Counted from the first letter of the stretch, positions 21,836 through 31,381 are shown. The stretch is 64,000 nt of DNA from an uncultured Synechococcus sp. (GCA_913049535.1 CAJWYF010000006.1:1-64000), one strand, 5' to 3'. Program-made: numbers and translations. Notes: a model not told the origin generated them from the letters alone.

Positions 21836-22885
21836 TCAGGCGGCGACGGGGGCGGCAGGCGAGGGAGAGGGCCCAAGGCCAAGGGCAGAGAACCCGTGCC
21901 GCAGCGAAGCAGCACCAATTTGTTCCATCGCCTCAAGGGTGATGTTGTTGCGGCCCCAACTGAAGTTGGTGTGCAAGCCCTCGAACTCAAGCAGCATGGC
22001 TTCAGCGAAGCAGGCGAAGAGCTGGCGGCGGGGATTGGCCATATCCGCCACGGCCATCATCTGCCAGCCGATGTCACGGGCGAACTCAACGATGCCCCCT
22101 TTGAGCACGGTGACGTGCTCGGCCACGACCTTGCTGTCGAGGTTCTTGGGGTAACCGCCATCAATCATCAGGCAGGGCTTGCGCAACGCCATGCCATCGA
22201 GGACCAGGGTCTGAGGCAGTGATGCCACCCAGACGACCACATCAGCTTCCGGCAATGCTTCCTCGAGGCTGAGGATGCGGCCACCACCGAGCTCTTGCTG
22301 CAACGCCTCCAGGCGCTGCTGCTGGCGCGCCACAAGCAGCAGCTCCCCCACACCGGTGCGATTGGCCATCCAGCGGCAGACAGCACTGCCAATATCCCCT
22401 GTGGCTCCCACCACCGCCACCTTGGCGGTGGTCAGGTCGATGTCAAGGCGTGGGGCGTTCTGTTCAACCTGACGACAGATCACCCAGGCGGTGTGGGTGT
22501 TGCCGGTGGTGAAGCGATCCCACTGCAGCAGGGTTGAGCGAATCTGCTGGAACTTGGCCAGGTTGAAATTCTCGAAAATGATCGAGGTGAAGCCCCCAAG
22601 GGCCGTGATGTTGATGCCCCGCTTCTGGGCCAACTCCATGGCGTTCTGCACCTTGCGGGTGGCCGTCTTGAAACGGCTGAGCATCTCCGGCACGAAGCAG
22701 GAGTCGATGTAGGTCCCCTCGATCACCTTGCCGGTGTTGCTGGTGACTTCAAAGGTCTCCACTAGCTGCGGCGGAGCGCTGCACCACAGGTCGAGCTCCC
22801 CATCGGCCAGGTCCTCGAATCCGAGGTCACGGGCCGTGATGCGTGCATCACGAAAACTGCTGGAGTGACCGATCAGACCGAACAT
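21836..22885 (-). CDS. Long-chain acyl-[acyl-carrier-protein] reductase (AAR)
   Basis: Reduces fatty acyl-ACP to fatty aldehyde, the first step of cyanobacterial alkane synthesis. It has 349 residues. The start [14 protein letters not shown], the NADPH-binding [18 protein letters not shown] at 157-174 and the acyl-thioester Cys C292 in [17 protein letters not shown] all match the family. It is 83 bases after the aldehyde-deformylating oxygenase gene and 6 bases before accA on the same strand. Confidence 0.96.
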   Translation of the reverse strand: MFGLIGHSSSFRDARITARDLGFEDLADGELDLWCSAPPQLVETFEVTSNTGKVIEGTYIDSCFVPEMLSRFKTATRKVQNAMELAQKRGINITALGGFTSIIFENFNLAKFQQIRSTLLQWDRFTTGNTHTAWVICRQVEQNAPRLDIDLTTAKVAVVGATGDIGSAVCRWMANRTGVGELLLVARQQQRLEALQQELGGGRILSLEEALPEADVVVWVASLPQTLVLDGMALRKPCLMIDGGYPKNLDSKVVAEHVTVLKGGIVEFARDIGWQMMAVADMANPRRQLFACFAEAMLLEFEGLHTNFSWGRNNITLEAMEQIGAASLRHGFSALGLGPSPSPAAPVAA

Positions 22886-22968
22886 GCCTTAAGCACTAGC
22901 CCGGGACCATCACCGGGAAAAACAGGATTGAAAGAGTGTCCCACGACACCGCGCAGGTCCCGTCAATC

Positions 22969-23694
22969 TCAGACCGCTAGCGCAGCTGCACTCATGCGGG
23001 CCAGATCGCGGGGGCCGAACCCGATTTCCATCAAAGCTTCCTGGTAAGCGATCAGGAAATCCTCGATCAGGCTCTCCTTCTCCATTTTCAGAACCGCGGC
23101 ATCATCGGCCACCTCTTCGAGCATGCGGCGGATGATCGGCAGATTTTCGCGATTGGCCTGCTCGATCTCGTCGCGGGAAGCCTCGAAATTGGCTTTGAGC
23201 CACTCCTGGCCGTAGTTCAGGTGGGTGTACTCATCTTTGACGACACCCTCGGTGATCTTGCGAGCGAAAGGATCAGCCACGGGGATATAGATGTGATAGG
23301 CGGCGATCGCAAATGCTTCGATCATCAGCGCCTGAATTACCAGGCAGGTGACTACTTTGTTTTGATCCAGCGCTGTACGGAAATTGCCGTGCAGATCAGA
23401 GAAGAACGTCTTGGCGAAGGCCATGTCGGGCTCAACGCTGAGATTGCGGCCGCAGGCCTGGAAGCCCTTCATGTGCTTCATCTCCATGCGAGCCAGACCA
23501 GCGAGCTCATCGGCTTGCTCGGGGATCAGCGTGCCCAGGGAGATGTAGTTGTCATGGGCTTCCTGCTCGCCCTCGATCACGATGGCGTTGATGCGGCTGT
23601 AGGCCGACTTGTAAGCCTCCGTCGTGAAATCCGGTAGCTCCACCTCGAGGGCAGGGGTGCCGTCGACGCTGGTGTCCAGAACGGAGGAGGCCAT
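22969..23694 (-). CDS. Aldehyde-deformylating oxygenase (ADO)
   Basis: Ferritin-like di-iron enzyme that turns fatty aldehydes into odd-chain alkanes plus formate. It has 241 residues. The metal ligands can be placed as E43, E71, H74, E126, E155 and H158, in [32 protein letters not shown] and DEYTHLNYG. It is the first gene of an alkane and fatty-acid run with AAR and accA. A creatininase-family gene lies 17 bases upstream on the same strand. Confidence 0.97.
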   Translation of the reverse strand: MASSVLDTSVDGTPALEVELPDFTTEAYKSAYSRINAIVIEGEQEAHDNYISLGTLIPEQADELAGLARMEMKHMKGFQACGRNLSVEPDMAFAKTFFSDLHGNFRTALDQNKVVTCLVIQALMIEAFAIAAYHIYIPVADPFARKITEGVVKDEYTHLNYGQEWLKANFEASRDEIEQANRENLPIIRRMLEEVADDAAVLKMEKESLIEDFLIAYQEALMEIGFGPRDLARMSAAALAV

Positions 23695-23711
23695 TACAGC
23701 TGCGCAGCGGG

Positions 23712-24521
23712 TTATTGACGCTGCACTGTACCGATGCCGGACCGAGGGTGCGGCCAGTTGGACTGCACCAACGTCTGGAAGAGCTCACACCAGCCACCAA
23801 CAAGACCATCCAACAGGACCTGTCCTTCCTCCGCGCTGGCCCCAGCAGGATCACCCACCACCCCGGTGCGACTGATGGATCGCGTGCGCCAGGCGCTGGG
23901 CACTGCCCCTTCCAGCGAGAGTCCTGCAGGGGGGTGCGGCAGTGGCTCCGGCAGCGGCAAGGGCCCCACCAGCTCCGGGTGCAGGGCCAGCATCAAGCTG
24001 GTCTCCAAGCGACCGGCGTGCAGGCCCTGGCTGCGTTCTGGTTCAGGAATCTGCTCAATCACCCCGGTTGGACCACTCCAGAGAAACCAGGGGAGCACCG
24101 CCAAGGCTGTGCAGCGTTGCTGCATCTGCCGCGCAGCCACCTGCAGCAGAGCAATCTGCCCCCCGTGACCGTTGAACAGCACCAGCCGTCGCACACCGGC
24201 CTCAGCCAGCGCCGAGCCCACGGACTCCAGCTGGGCCAGCAGCGTCTCCGCCGGGAGGGTGACTGTGCCGGGAAAGCCCAGGTGCTCAGGGGAAAAGCCG
24301 TAGCTCAGCACGGGCAGCCGTGCCAACGGCAGGTCCGCGGGCAGCCGCTCCAGCACGCGATCCAACACCGCTTCGGCAAAGAGATGGTCCGTGCCCAGGG
24401 GCAGATGGGGACCGTGCTGTTCCACGGCACCGATCGGCAGCACTGCCGTGGCTCCGGGCCGGGAGGCCCAGCGCTCCAGCGCCGGCCAGGACAGATGGTC
24501 AAGTCGCCTCGGGGACACCAA
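23712..24521 (-). CDS. Creatininase family protein
   Basis: Amidohydrolase-like protein of 269 residues. [30 protein letters not shown] carries the Glu, His and Asp metal ligands, and [14 protein letters not shown] and [11 protein letters not shown] are further family markers. Relatives act on cyclic amides such as creatinine or on formamide intermediates (ArfB, MftE). The substrate here is unknown. It lies 17 bases before the ADO gene, so it may share its transcript, and is divergent from the S1-domain gene. Confidence 0.9.
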   Translation of the reverse strand: MVSPRRLDHLSWPALERWASRPGATAVLPIGAVEQHGPHLPLGTDHLFAEAVLDRVLERLPADLPLARLPVLSYGFSPEHLGFPGTVTLPAETLLAQLESVGSALAEAGVRRLVLFNGHGGQIALLQVAARQMQQRCTALAVLPWFLWSGPTGVIEQIPEPERSQGLHAGRLETSLMLALHPELVGPLPLPEPLPHPPAGLSLEGAVPSAWRTRSISRTGVVGDPAGASAEEGQVLLDGLVGGWCELFQTLVQSNWPHPRSGIGTVQRQ

Positions 24522-24568
24522 TGATCAAAGCAGTGCTACCTACAGTGTGAGATCGCGTGAATCAGGTC

Positions 24569-25801
24569 ATGAGCGGCCCCGGCAGCGACAGCCCCAAGAA
24601 GCCCTTTTCCCCGGGGTCACTGCAGAAGCCCCTTGCCATCCTGGCGATCAATAAAAAGGAGGAAGAGGAGCGCCGAGAGCGCGAAGCGGAGCAACGCCGG
24701 CAGGCCGAAGCAGCAGCGCAGCAGCAGGTGCAAGCACGCCTTGAAAGCCCTCAGCAGCCGGCCCGCCCGGGGGCTGGCGATGTCGATGCCGCCGATCCGA
24801 TGGCTGGCATGACGATGGCTGATCTTCTCGGCCCCGCCGATCAGCAACGACGTCGTCAGGCTCCACCGCAGCAGCCACAAGCGCAGGAGCAGGCCAAGCC
24901 ACGCGAGGTGGACGACTTCGACTTCGACGAGGAAGCCTTCCTGGCGGCTCTCGATGAGAACGAACCCATTGGGGCCACCGGTGATGTGGTCACCGGAAAG
25001 GTGATCGAACATGAAAGCGATGGCATCTATGTCGATATCGGCGGCAAGGCGCCTGGCTTCATGCCCAAGGGCGAATGCGGCCTCGGGGTGATCACCGACC
25101 TCAAGAACCGTTTCCCCAAGGGGATGGAGGTGCAGGTGCTGGTGACCCGGGAGCAGAACGCCGATGGCATGGTCACCATCAGCTGCCGCGCCCTCGCTCT
25201 GCGGCAAGCCTGGGAGCGGGTGCGTCAGCTGGAGAAGGACGGCAAGGTGGTTCAGGTCAAGATCAATGGCTTCAACCGCGGCGGCTGCACCTGCGATCTC
25301 GAAGGTCTGCGCGGCTTCATCCCACGCTCCCAGCTCAATGAAGGGGAGAACCATGAAGCCCTGGTGGGCAAGACCCTCGGGGCTGCCTTTCTCGAAGTCA
25401 ATCCCGACACCCGCAAGCTGGTGCTCTCTGAGAAGAAAGCAGCCCTGGCGGCCCGCTTCTCGGAACTGGAAGTCGGCCAGCTGGTCAGCGGCCATGTGGC
25501 CAGCATCAAGCCCTATGGATTTTTCGTCGATCTCGGCGGTGTCAGCGGCCTGCTCCACCACAGCTGTGTCACCGGAGGCACCATGCGCGACCTGCGCGAA
25601 GTCTTCCAACAGGGGGATGAGGTGAAGGCACTGGTGACCGAACTGGACCCCGGTCGCGGCCGCATTGGGCTGAATACGGCGATGCTCGAAAATCAGCCTG
25701 GTGAGCTGCTTGTGAGCAAAGACGCCCTGATGGCAGAGGCACAGGATCGCGCCAACCGCGCCCGCAACATGATGCGCATCCAGGAACAGAACGCCGGATG
25801 A
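24569..25801 (+). CDS. S1 RNA-binding domain protein (ribosomal S1 homologue)
   Basis: A 410-residue protein. The first 120 residues are a charged, Gln/Arg/Glu-rich unstructured region (KKEEEERREREAEQRRQ). Three S1 domains follow at about 134-205 (GDVVTGKVIEHESDGIYVDIGG), 220-285 and 300-370 (GQLVSGHVASIKPYGFFVDLGG). Cyanobacteria have two S1 homologues. This long-leader form resembles Rps1b/Nbp1, which binds mRNA independent of Shine-Dalgarno pairing. The ATG at 24569 is chosen over a GTG four codons earlier. It overlaps the Tab2 gene by 4 bases. Confidence 0.9.
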   Translation: MSGPGSDSPKKPFSPGSLQKPLAILAINKKEEEERREREAEQRRQAEAAAQQQVQARLESPQQPARPGAGDVDAADPMAGMTMADLLGPADQQRRRQAPPQQPQAQEQAKPREVDDFDFDEEAFLAALDENEPIGATGDVVTGKVIEHESDGIYVDIGGKAPGFMPKGECGLGVITDLKNRFPKGMEVQVLVTREQNADGMVTISCRALALRQAWERVRQLEKDGKVVQVKINGFNRGGCTCDLEGLRGFIPRSQLNEGENHEALVGKTLGAAFLEVNPDTRKLVLSEKKAALAARFSELEVGQLVSGHVASIKPYGFFVDLGGVSGLLHHSCVTGGTMRDLREVFQQGDEVKALVTELDPGRGRIGLNTAMLENQPGELLVSKDALMAEAQDRANRARNMMRIQEQNAG

Positions 25802-26649
25802 GCGGAGCCTCCGACATCTGGGAGCTGGATTACTTCTCCCGCCCCCTGCTGGATGAAGAGGGCAAGAAACGCTGGGAGTTGCTGATCAGCAACGGTGATG
25901 GCAGCTTCCGCTGGCAGCGCTTCTGCCCTGCCAGCAGCGTCAACTCCGTCTGGCTGAAACAGGCCCTGGCCGATGCCCTGAGCCAGGCCAGCGAAGACGG
26001 TGCTGCAACGCCAAGGCGGCTGCGCTGCTGGCGCAGCTCGATGCGCACCATGGTGCAGCGGGCCGCTGAGCCCATGGGCCTGGAGATGGTGCCGAGCCGG
26101 CGCTGTTACGCCCTGGTGGAGTGGTTGATGGAGCGCCAGGCCGAGGTTTATCCCGCCATGGATGGCCATATGAGCGGCCCGTTGGCACCCCCGCCGAGCC
26201 CCTTGCAACCCCCAGCCGTTCCCCTGCCGGAAGCGGTGCGCGGCGACAGCTGGGGCTGGGCCTCACTGCCGGCGGCCAGCCTCGTCGATGCAGGCGAGTG
26301 GCCCATGGACTTCAGCGGTCTGGTGCCCCTACCCGCCTGCGATGGCACAGCGATGGTGCCGGGCGTGCGCCTGTTCAGCAGCAGCCGTGCCCTGGCCCTG
26401 GCGGGCTGGCTCAGTGGTCTGGAACCTGTCCGCCTTGAGGTGAGCGGCCGGCAACTGGTGCTGGAAGCCGGCATGGAGGATCGCTGGCTGGTGAGTGACC
26501 TCAAGGGCGATGAGGCCAGCTCAGCGGTTCAAGCGCTGGAGACCGCGCGCCAGCAGGCCGGCGGTCTGCAGTTCCTGGCGGTGCAGAGCGACGCTGATGC
26601 CGAAGCCTTTGCGGGCTTCTGGCTCCTGCGCGATCTTCCCGATGTCTGA
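25798..26649 (+). CDS. Tab2/Atab2 family RNA-binding protein
   Basis: A 283-residue member of the Tab2 family (DUF1092), known in algae and plants for activating translation of photosystem mRNAs such as psaB. The N-terminal signature WELDYFSRPLLDEEGKKRWELLI is clear. A second conserved block is MGLEMVPSRRCYALVEWLMERQAEVYP, and a C-terminal part ends FAGFWLLRDLPDV. The operon with an S1-domain mRNA-binding protein (4-base overlap) supports a role in translation, as inference. It overlaps pgeF by 8 bases. Confidence 0.9.
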   Translation: MSGASDIWELDYFSRPLLDEEGKKRWELLISNGDGSFRWQRFCPASSVNSVWLKQALADALSQASEDGAATPRRLRCWRSSMRTMVQRAAEPMGLEMVPSRRCYALVEWLMERQAEVYPAMDGHMSGPLAPPPSPLQPPAVPLPEAVRGDSWGWASLPAASLVDAGEWPMDFSGLVPLPACDGTAMVPGVRLFSSSRALALAGWLSGLEPVRLEVSGRQLVLEAGMEDRWLVSDLKGDEASSAVQALETARQQAGGLQFLAVQSDADAEAFAGFWLLRDLPDV

Positions 26650-27418
26650 ACGACTGCCGCCGCCCTTTGATCGGCCCGACAAGGGCTTTAACGATCTGGA
26701 GGGCTGGACCTGGGTGGGCACCTACGGGGGCTACTACCTGCAGTGCAATGCGCTGCAGAGCTTTGAGCACGGCTTCTTCACCCGGCAGTGGCAGGGCCGC
26801 GAGCCGGAGGAGCTGGTGGGGTATGTCAGTGCTGGGGTGAGCGTGCACCGGCTCAAGCAGGTGCACAGCGGCACGGTGCTCCAGGCGAGTGGCGCCGCGT
26901 CATCGCCTTGGCCAGAAGCCGATGGCCTGGCCAGTGATCAAGCCGGCCAGAGCCTCTGGGTGGCCGGGGCCGACTGCACCCCCGCCCTGATCGCTGATCC
27001 GGCCAGCGGCCGGGTGGCGGCCTGCCATGCCGGCTGGCGCGGCGTGGCGGCGCGCATTCTTGAAACAGCCATTGCTCAGCTGGAGGCCAGCGGCTGCCAG
27101 CGAGCGGATCTGCAGGTGGCCCTGGGACCTGCGGTGAGCGGGGCGAACTACCAGGTGGAACGCTGCGTCAGCGAACAGCTCGGCAGCATCGAGGCGCTGC
27201 AGGCGGCTGGGGCCCTGCAGGCTGACCCCCAGCCTGAACGGGATCGACTCGACATCCGCCTGGCTGCCCGTCAGCAGCTCATCGGCGCTGGCCTGAGGCG
27301 CGAGCAGATCCATCTCTGCCCTCTCTGCACCGTTGAGCAGGGCGAGCTGTTCCACTCCTGGCGCCGCGATCAGGTCAAGGCGGTGCAATGGAGCGGCATC
27401 GTCAGTCAGGCCGCCTGA
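26642..27418 (+). CDS. pgeF: Peptidoglycan editing factor PgeF (YfiH/laccase-domain family)
   Basis: A 258-residue YfiH-type protein. The zinc or copper-site residues are in LKQVHSGTV, the central ADCTPALIADPASGRVAACHAGWRGVAARI and the C-terminal CPLCTVEQGELFHSWRRD. Relatives clear wrongly incorporated amino acids from muropeptides, and some show purine nucleoside phosphorylase activity. The start overlaps the Tab2 gene by 8 bases, and the end overlaps the convergent DUF938 gene by 17. Confidence 0.92.
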   Translation: MSERLPPPFDRPDKGFNDLEGWTWVGTYGGYYLQCNALQSFEHGFFTRQWQGREPEELVGYVSAGVSVHRLKQVHSGTVLQASGAASSPWPEADGLASDQAGQSLWVAGADCTPALIADPASGRVAACHAGWRGVAARILETAIAQLEASGCQRADLQVALGPAVSGANYQVERCVSEQLGSIEALQAAGALQADPQPERDRLDIRLAARQQLIGAGLRREQIHLCPLCTVEQGELFHSWRRDQVKAVQWSGIVSQAA

Positions 27419-28016
27419 AGACCACCGTCAGGTTGTTGGCCGGCATGGGCCAGCGCCCATCACCCACCAGATTGCAGCGACCAGCCAGCGCCGTGACCTC
27501 CTCGAGCCGGCGCAGCCCCCAGCGGGGATCGCGGCTGCGCAGGCTCGCATCAAACGCCTCATTGCTGGCGCTGGTGGGCACCGTGTCTTCCAGAAAAGGG
27601 CCGTAGATCACCAGGCGGCCGCCGGGCGGCAGTTGGGCTCCGGCCTCTGCCATCAAGCCTTCGCAGGCCTCCCAGGGCGCGATATGGATCATGTTGATGC
27701 AAAGCATCAGCGCTGGGCGGAGCAGGGGCCAGGGACGTTGGGTGGCATCCAACGCCAGCGGCTCTGCCATGGCGCTCAGCTGCAGGTGCGCCGCCCAGGC
27801 GGCGAGGCTGGCGCGATGGGTCTCGAGCGGATCGCTGCCCTGCCAGCGCAACTGGGGGTGGCTGGCGGCAAAGCGCTGCTGGAAATGGCAGAGATGCTCA
27901 CCACTGCCACTGGCGATCTCCAGCACCAGACCGGCGTGGGGCAGCAAGGGGCCCAGCACCTCCGCCAGGGGTTCACGGTTGCGTTCGGTGGCTGGGAACC
28001 AGAGCCGCGCATCCAT
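27402..28016 (-). CDS. DUF938 family class I SAM-dependent methyltransferase
   Basis: A 204-residue protein with a methyltransferase fold: RNREPLAEVLGPLL, motif I VLEIASGSGEHLCHFQQRF, then LRWQGSDP, CINMIHIAPWEACEGLMAEAG and LPPGGRLVIYGPFL. This order is characteristic of DUF938, found widely in proteobacteria and cyanobacteria. The methyl acceptor is unknown. It is convergent with pgeF and divergent from the small membrane gene at 28049. Confidence 0.9.
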   Translation of the reverse strand: MDARLWFPATERNREPLAEVLGPLLPHAGLVLEIASGSGEHLCHFQQRFAASHPQLRWQGSDPLETHRASLAAWAAHLQLSAMAEPLALDATQRPWPLLRPALMLCINMIHIAPWEACEGLMAEAGAQLPPGGRLVIYGPFLEDTVPTSASNEAFDASLRSRDPRWGLRRLEEVTALAGRCNLVGDGRWPMPANNLTVVFRRPD

Positions 28017-28048
28017 GGCAGCCTTAAAGCAGAGACGGTGGTCCCACC

Positions 28049-28285
28049 ATGGCCCAGGGGTTCTGGTCGCTCAAACCCTGGTGGTGTCAGCCATGGACGA
28101 TTCTGCTGAGCGGCAGCATCGCGATTGCAGGCAGCTGGCTGCTGCTGGAGCGCTGGTGGATCACAGCGCCCGTGGCACTGCTGGTGCTGGGTTGGTGGGG
28201 ACTGTTTCTGGTGGTGGTGCCCTACACCACCCCAGTCAAGGAATCAGAAACGCTGGGAGCTGATCACCAGCAGCAGCAACACTGA
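28049..28285 (+). CDS. Small membrane protein (DUF6737-like)
   Basis: A 78-residue protein with two hydrophobic helices. SLKPWWCQPWTILLSGSIAIAGSWLLLERWWITAPVALLVLGWWGLFLVVVPYT is the core, followed by a His/Gln-rich tail. The KPWWCQPWTI start is a pattern shared with a family of small cyanobacterial thylakoid or plasma membrane proteins. The DUF number is from memory and less sure than the family resemblance. Function unknown. Confidence 0.7.
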   Translation: MAQGFWSLKPWWCQPWTILLSGSIAIAGSWLLLERWWITAPVALLVLGWWGLFLVVVPYTTPVKESETLGADHQQQQH

Positions 28286-28318
28286 GGCAAAGCCGGCAAC
28301 AACAGGAAGACTGCTCAT
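28244..28318 (-). CDS. Possible 24-residue single-helix membrane peptide
   Basis: The short frame MSSLPVVAGFASVLLLLVISSQRF has the shape of a tiny photosynthetic-membrane subunit (one helix, polar ends). It overlaps the 3' end of the gene at 28049 by 42 bases on the other strand. No convincing ribosome-binding site precedes it and I do not recognise the sequence as any named Psb, Pet or Ndh subunit, so it is offered only as a candidate. Confidence 0.22.
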   Translation of the reverse strand: MSSLPVVAGFASVLLLLVISSQRF

Positions 28319-28429
28319 GGCGCGTGCTGCAAGTGGTTTTTGAACCTACCTGGAGCAAATGATCTGGTCATGAGTGCTTTTCCCCAATGGCCGAGTCCAT
28401 GGCCACAGTGAAAGCGGGCAGCACGAGCC

Positions 28430-29812
28430 ATGGCACCGGACCTGCTGGCGATCAGCACCTCAATAGCCTTTGAGGCGCCCCTGATCAGCCTTGAAAGCGC
28501 GTTATCAGCAAGCCTGCTGCAGAGCGGCCTCCGTCGTGAGGATTACCTGCGGCGGCTCATGGCCGATCTGCACCAGCCGCGCTTGCAACCACTGCTGTGG
28601 GTGCTGCCGCGCCGCTGGCGGCTTGCACCGGCCCAGTTGCCAACCCAGCTGCATGGTTTGGCCCAGCTGCTCGAGCAGGGGCTGCTGAGCCCCGCCCTGC
28701 TGGCCGTGCTCGGCGATGAGCTGGCTGCACTGGTGCCATCTGCCGCTCACGCCAGCGCCCTGGAGCGATGGCGCGGGGATGGGGGCACACCGGTGCCGTC
28801 CTGGCCTGAGCTGCTGGCCCTGGCGCAGCAGCAGCAGGCCCCGGAAACCATCGCCCCACCGGCAGAGACGCGCCAGCTGGCTCCGGGGCTGGCGTGGCAG
28901 AACGTGGGCCTGCACTACAGCCAAAACGCCAACCAACGCCAGGCCAATGCCGCATTGGCCCGAGCACTGAATCAAGCGGCAAGCAAGCTCGATGCCAGTG
29001 CCCCAGCAGGAACGGGCAGCCGCGCCTGGCTGGCTGAACTGATGGCCAGGGGCTGGCAGGCCCGGGCCCGATGCCGCGCCAGCATTGCCAGCTTCGGGTT
29101 AGGGGCCAGCCTGGAGGCCGGCGAAGGTGGCTGGCATCAGGTGCCGATTGCCCTGCCAATGCGGACCGGGCTGCTGGATCGCCATGGTCATGAGATCCGC
29201 GCCCTGCTGCCCCACAGCAGCATCGAGCTGGAGCTGCAGGGGGAGAACGCCCAACTGCTATTGCAGTTTTATCAAGGCACAGAAGGACTCTGCGGCTGGG
29301 AGGCGATGAACGATCTACGCCGCCCCTGGCAGAACGACCGCCATAACGGCACGGTTCGCTACCAGGGGGAGCCATGGCAAGGGGAAGCACTGCTGGAGCT
29401 GATGGACCTCACCGATGTCATGGGCTGGGTGCACAACACCGTGGCCAGCGAGCACCATCTGCAGCTGGGGGGTTACGGGACGTTGGGCTACTGCATCGAC
29501 ACCACCGCCCTGGTGCAGCAAGCCAGCTGGGGGCACTGCGAGCTCTTCCCGGTGGTGATCACCGGGCTGTGGCGCGAACGGCTGCGGCGCTGCGCCAATG
29601 CCCTGCGCCCACAGATGCCCGCGGGCCATGGCCCGGCCATCGCTCGATACCTCGAGGCCCTTGACGGCTTGCCCCTGGATCTCTCCCAGCACGGCGCCTC
29701 GGCCCAGCAGGCTTGGCTGCGCCTGAAAGCCTCTCAACCGTCCCTAAGTCCGTTGCTGCTGGTCCAGAACCTGCAGGATGCGCCCGATGACCTGACTGCG
29801 GTAGCGCTCTGA
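28430..29812 (+). CDS. Conserved protein of unknown function, 460 residues
   Basis: Large soluble protein without recognised domain. It has a Leu/Gln/Ala-rich helical first half (to about residue 140), then a more structured second half with LAPGLAWQNVGLHYSQNANQ, RTGLLDRHGHEIRALLPHSSIELEL, LLQFYQGTEGLCGWEAMNDLRRPW and HHLQLGGYGTLGYCIDTTALVQQASWG. The Trp/His/Tyr density suggests a binding or catalytic pocket, but no motif fits a known enzyme. Its last 69 bases overlap the convergent membrane hydrolase gene. Probably specific to picocyanobacteria. Confidence 0.75.
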   Translation: MAPDLLAISTSIAFEAPLISLESALSASLLQSGLRREDYLRRLMADLHQPRLQPLLWVLPRRWRLAPAQLPTQLHGLAQLLEQGLLSPALLAVLGDELAALVPSAAHASALERWRGDGGTPVPSWPELLALAQQQQAPETIAPPAETRQLAPGLAWQNVGLHYSQNANQRQANAALARALNQAASKLDASAPAGTGSRAWLAELMARGWQARARCRASIASFGLGASLEAGEGGWHQVPIALPMRTGLLDRHGHEIRALLPHSSIELELQGENAQLLLQFYQGTEGLCGWEAMNDLRRPWQNDRHNGTVRYQGEPWQGEALLELMDLTDVMGWVHNTVASEHHLQLGGYGTLGYCIDTTALVQQASWGHCELFPVVITGLWRERLRRCANALRPQMPAGHGPAIARYLEALDGLPLDLSQHGASAQQAWLRLKASQPSLSPLLLVQNLQDAPDDLTAVAL

Positions 29813-30835
29813 AAAAGGCCCGCGGGAGCCGTTATGGGTCATGCCATGGATCATGGAGCGTTGCACTAGACCGCGACGGCGCGCCTGATTCCACTTGGTG
29901 AACGGCAACAGGGCCAGACGTCCTGGATAGGCGATCTGGCCAAGCGCGGCCACCGGATCGACGCTGCCCAAGATCAGGGTCACCCGCTCGAGGTCCAACA
30001 ACCACTGGTTGCCGCTGAACACACCGCAGAAGGTGATGATCTGGACGGGTACGCCGCAGATGCGGCGCAGGTAGTCAGCAACGCCCATGGCCATTTCGCC
30101 CCCACCGCTGTACCCCAGCAGCACCAACTCAGAGCCTTGGGCCGGATCAAAGCCCTCCTCCACCAGGCGCAGGGTGATTTTCAAGGCGAGCTCGTAGTTG
30201 AGGATCGGGCCATAACGCCGATCAGAAGAGATCCCCACCTTGATGACGTTGTTGGCCTGGACCAGCACGCTGGCCAGCAGAGCGATCAACGCGTTGGGGT
30301 GATGCTCCTGCAGGGCGAACAGACGGCGCCAGAACCAGGCACTGCCATGGTCATCAGCCAGTCCAACCTGCAACACCGTGTAGGTCTCCAGGCCCCGCAC
30401 CAGGTGGTGGTCCTGCTGCAAACGGCTCTGAAGCTCCTCAAGAAACGTGCTCACCCGAGGGGGATGGTCCCGTTCGAGCTGATGAATGCCATCGAGGTAG
30501 ATGACAAAGCGACGCACACCGGCTTGAGATTTGCTGCTGGGTCCAGCCAGCACCTCGGAAGGCTCTGGAATGCCCGCCAGCCATCCCTCCCAAAAGGCGA
30601 ACTGATTGACGAGGGAATAAATGCCGGCGATCGGGATGATGAACAGCAGAGCCAGGAGCAGATCACGCAACAACCACAGCAGGTCATCAACGCCTTGATC
30701 AAACGGCTGCATCCAGGCGCGATGCAGCACCAGGATTACGGCGGTGATGAAGGTCACAACCACCATCAAGATGAGCCCGCGCAAGTTACGGCGCTGCTGC
30801 TTGGCAAGATCACGGACGGGGGCAGAAACAGCCAT
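29744..30835 (-). CDS. Membrane-anchored alpha/beta-hydrolase-like protein
   Basis: A 363-residue protein. Two N-terminal hydrophobic helices (ILMVVVTFITAVILVL and LLLALLFIIPIAGIYSL) are followed by a cytosolic or lumenal domain with a YLDGIHQLE strand and the nucleophile-elbow-like LVLLGYSGGGEMAMGVADYLRR near residue 240. The Asp/His partners might be LGSVDPVAALGQ and MIHGMTHNGS. This arrangement looks like a lipase or esterase fold, inferred from pattern only. It lies 3 bases after the gene at 30839 on the same strand. Confidence 0.75.
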   Translation of the reverse strand: MAVSAPVRDLAKQQRRNLRGLILMVVVTFITAVILVLHRAWMQPFDQGVDDLLWLLRDLLLALLFIIPIAGIYSLVNQFAFWEGWLAGIPEPSEVLAGPSSKSQAGVRRFVIYLDGIHQLERDHPPRVSTFLEELQSRLQQDHHLVRGLETYTVLQVGLADDHGSAWFWRRLFALQEHHPNALIALLASVLVQANNVIKVGISSDRRYGPILNYELALKITLRLVEEGFDPAQGSELVLLGYSGGGEMAMGVADYLRRICGVPVQIITFCGVFSGNQWLLDLERVTLILGSVDPVAALGQIAYPGRLALLPFTKWNQARRRGLVQRSMIHGMTHNGSRGPFSERYRSQVIGRILQVLDQQQRT

Positions 30836-30838
30836 GGT

Positions 30839-31381
30839 TCAGCTCTTCAATGCTGAGGCCAGCCGTAGATAGCTGCGTCGCCAGCTTTGACGAAACACCA
30901 GAGCCACCATCACCAAGGTGAGGACATAGCCCGGAGCGGTGATCAGCAGCACCTGCTCATAGGGCAAGCCAAAACGCAGATGAATCAGGGTTACCACATT
31001 GAGATGCACCAACACCCAGATCACGATGGCAATGAGATCGCTGATGTAGGGCGCGGCGACCAAGACATAGAACAATCCCGGCGTCAATGCACCGCCCGTG
31101 GCATTGAAAAAGACATGGGGCTCGATCACCCGATTGGTGACAAGGGCAATCATCAACAAGTTCAGACAGCTGCCAATCAGCAACGCTGCTGCAAGAACCA
31201 GGGAATCAAGTATCACATGAACAAGAATCTGCCTTGGCTTGAGCCGATTGGCCATCAAGGAGAACACATGGGCCAGCGAGAAGGAAAAACCAACAGCGAT
31301 GATCAACCCCAGACCCACACGGGCCTGAGGTATCGCTACAACAGAGCGTTCAACAAGAAACTCAAGATGTTGCTCTAGCAT
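30839..31381 (-). CDS. Hypothetical polytopic membrane protein
   Basis: A 180-residue protein with about four hydrophobic helices: VGLGLIIAVGFSFSLAHVFSLM, ILVHVILDSLVLAAALLIG, a Gly-rich ATGGALTPGLFYVLVAAPYISDLIAIVIWVLV segment and ITAPGYVLTLVMVALVF. It somewhat resembles Yip1-type membrane proteins, but this is weak. Its start overlaps the preceding DUF6629 gene by 20 bases and it is followed after 3 bases by the membrane hydrolase gene, so the three form one operon. GC content is lower than in neighbouring core genes. Confidence 0.7.
   Translation of the reverse strand: MLEQHLEFLVERSVVAIPQARVGLGLIIAVGFSFSLAHVFSLMANRLKPRQILVHVILDSLVLAAALLIGSCLNLLMIALVTNRVIEPHVFFNATGGALTPGLFYVLVAAPYISDLIAIVIWVLVHLNVVTLIHLRFGLPYEQVLLITAPGYVLTLVMVALVFRQSWRRSYLRLASALKS

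Noticed and set aside
22900-22917. CCCGG/CCGGG 5-bp inverted repeat between ADO and AAR
   Set aside because: Too short and GC-only to separate from chance in GC-rich DNA. No U-run follows in the sense direction.
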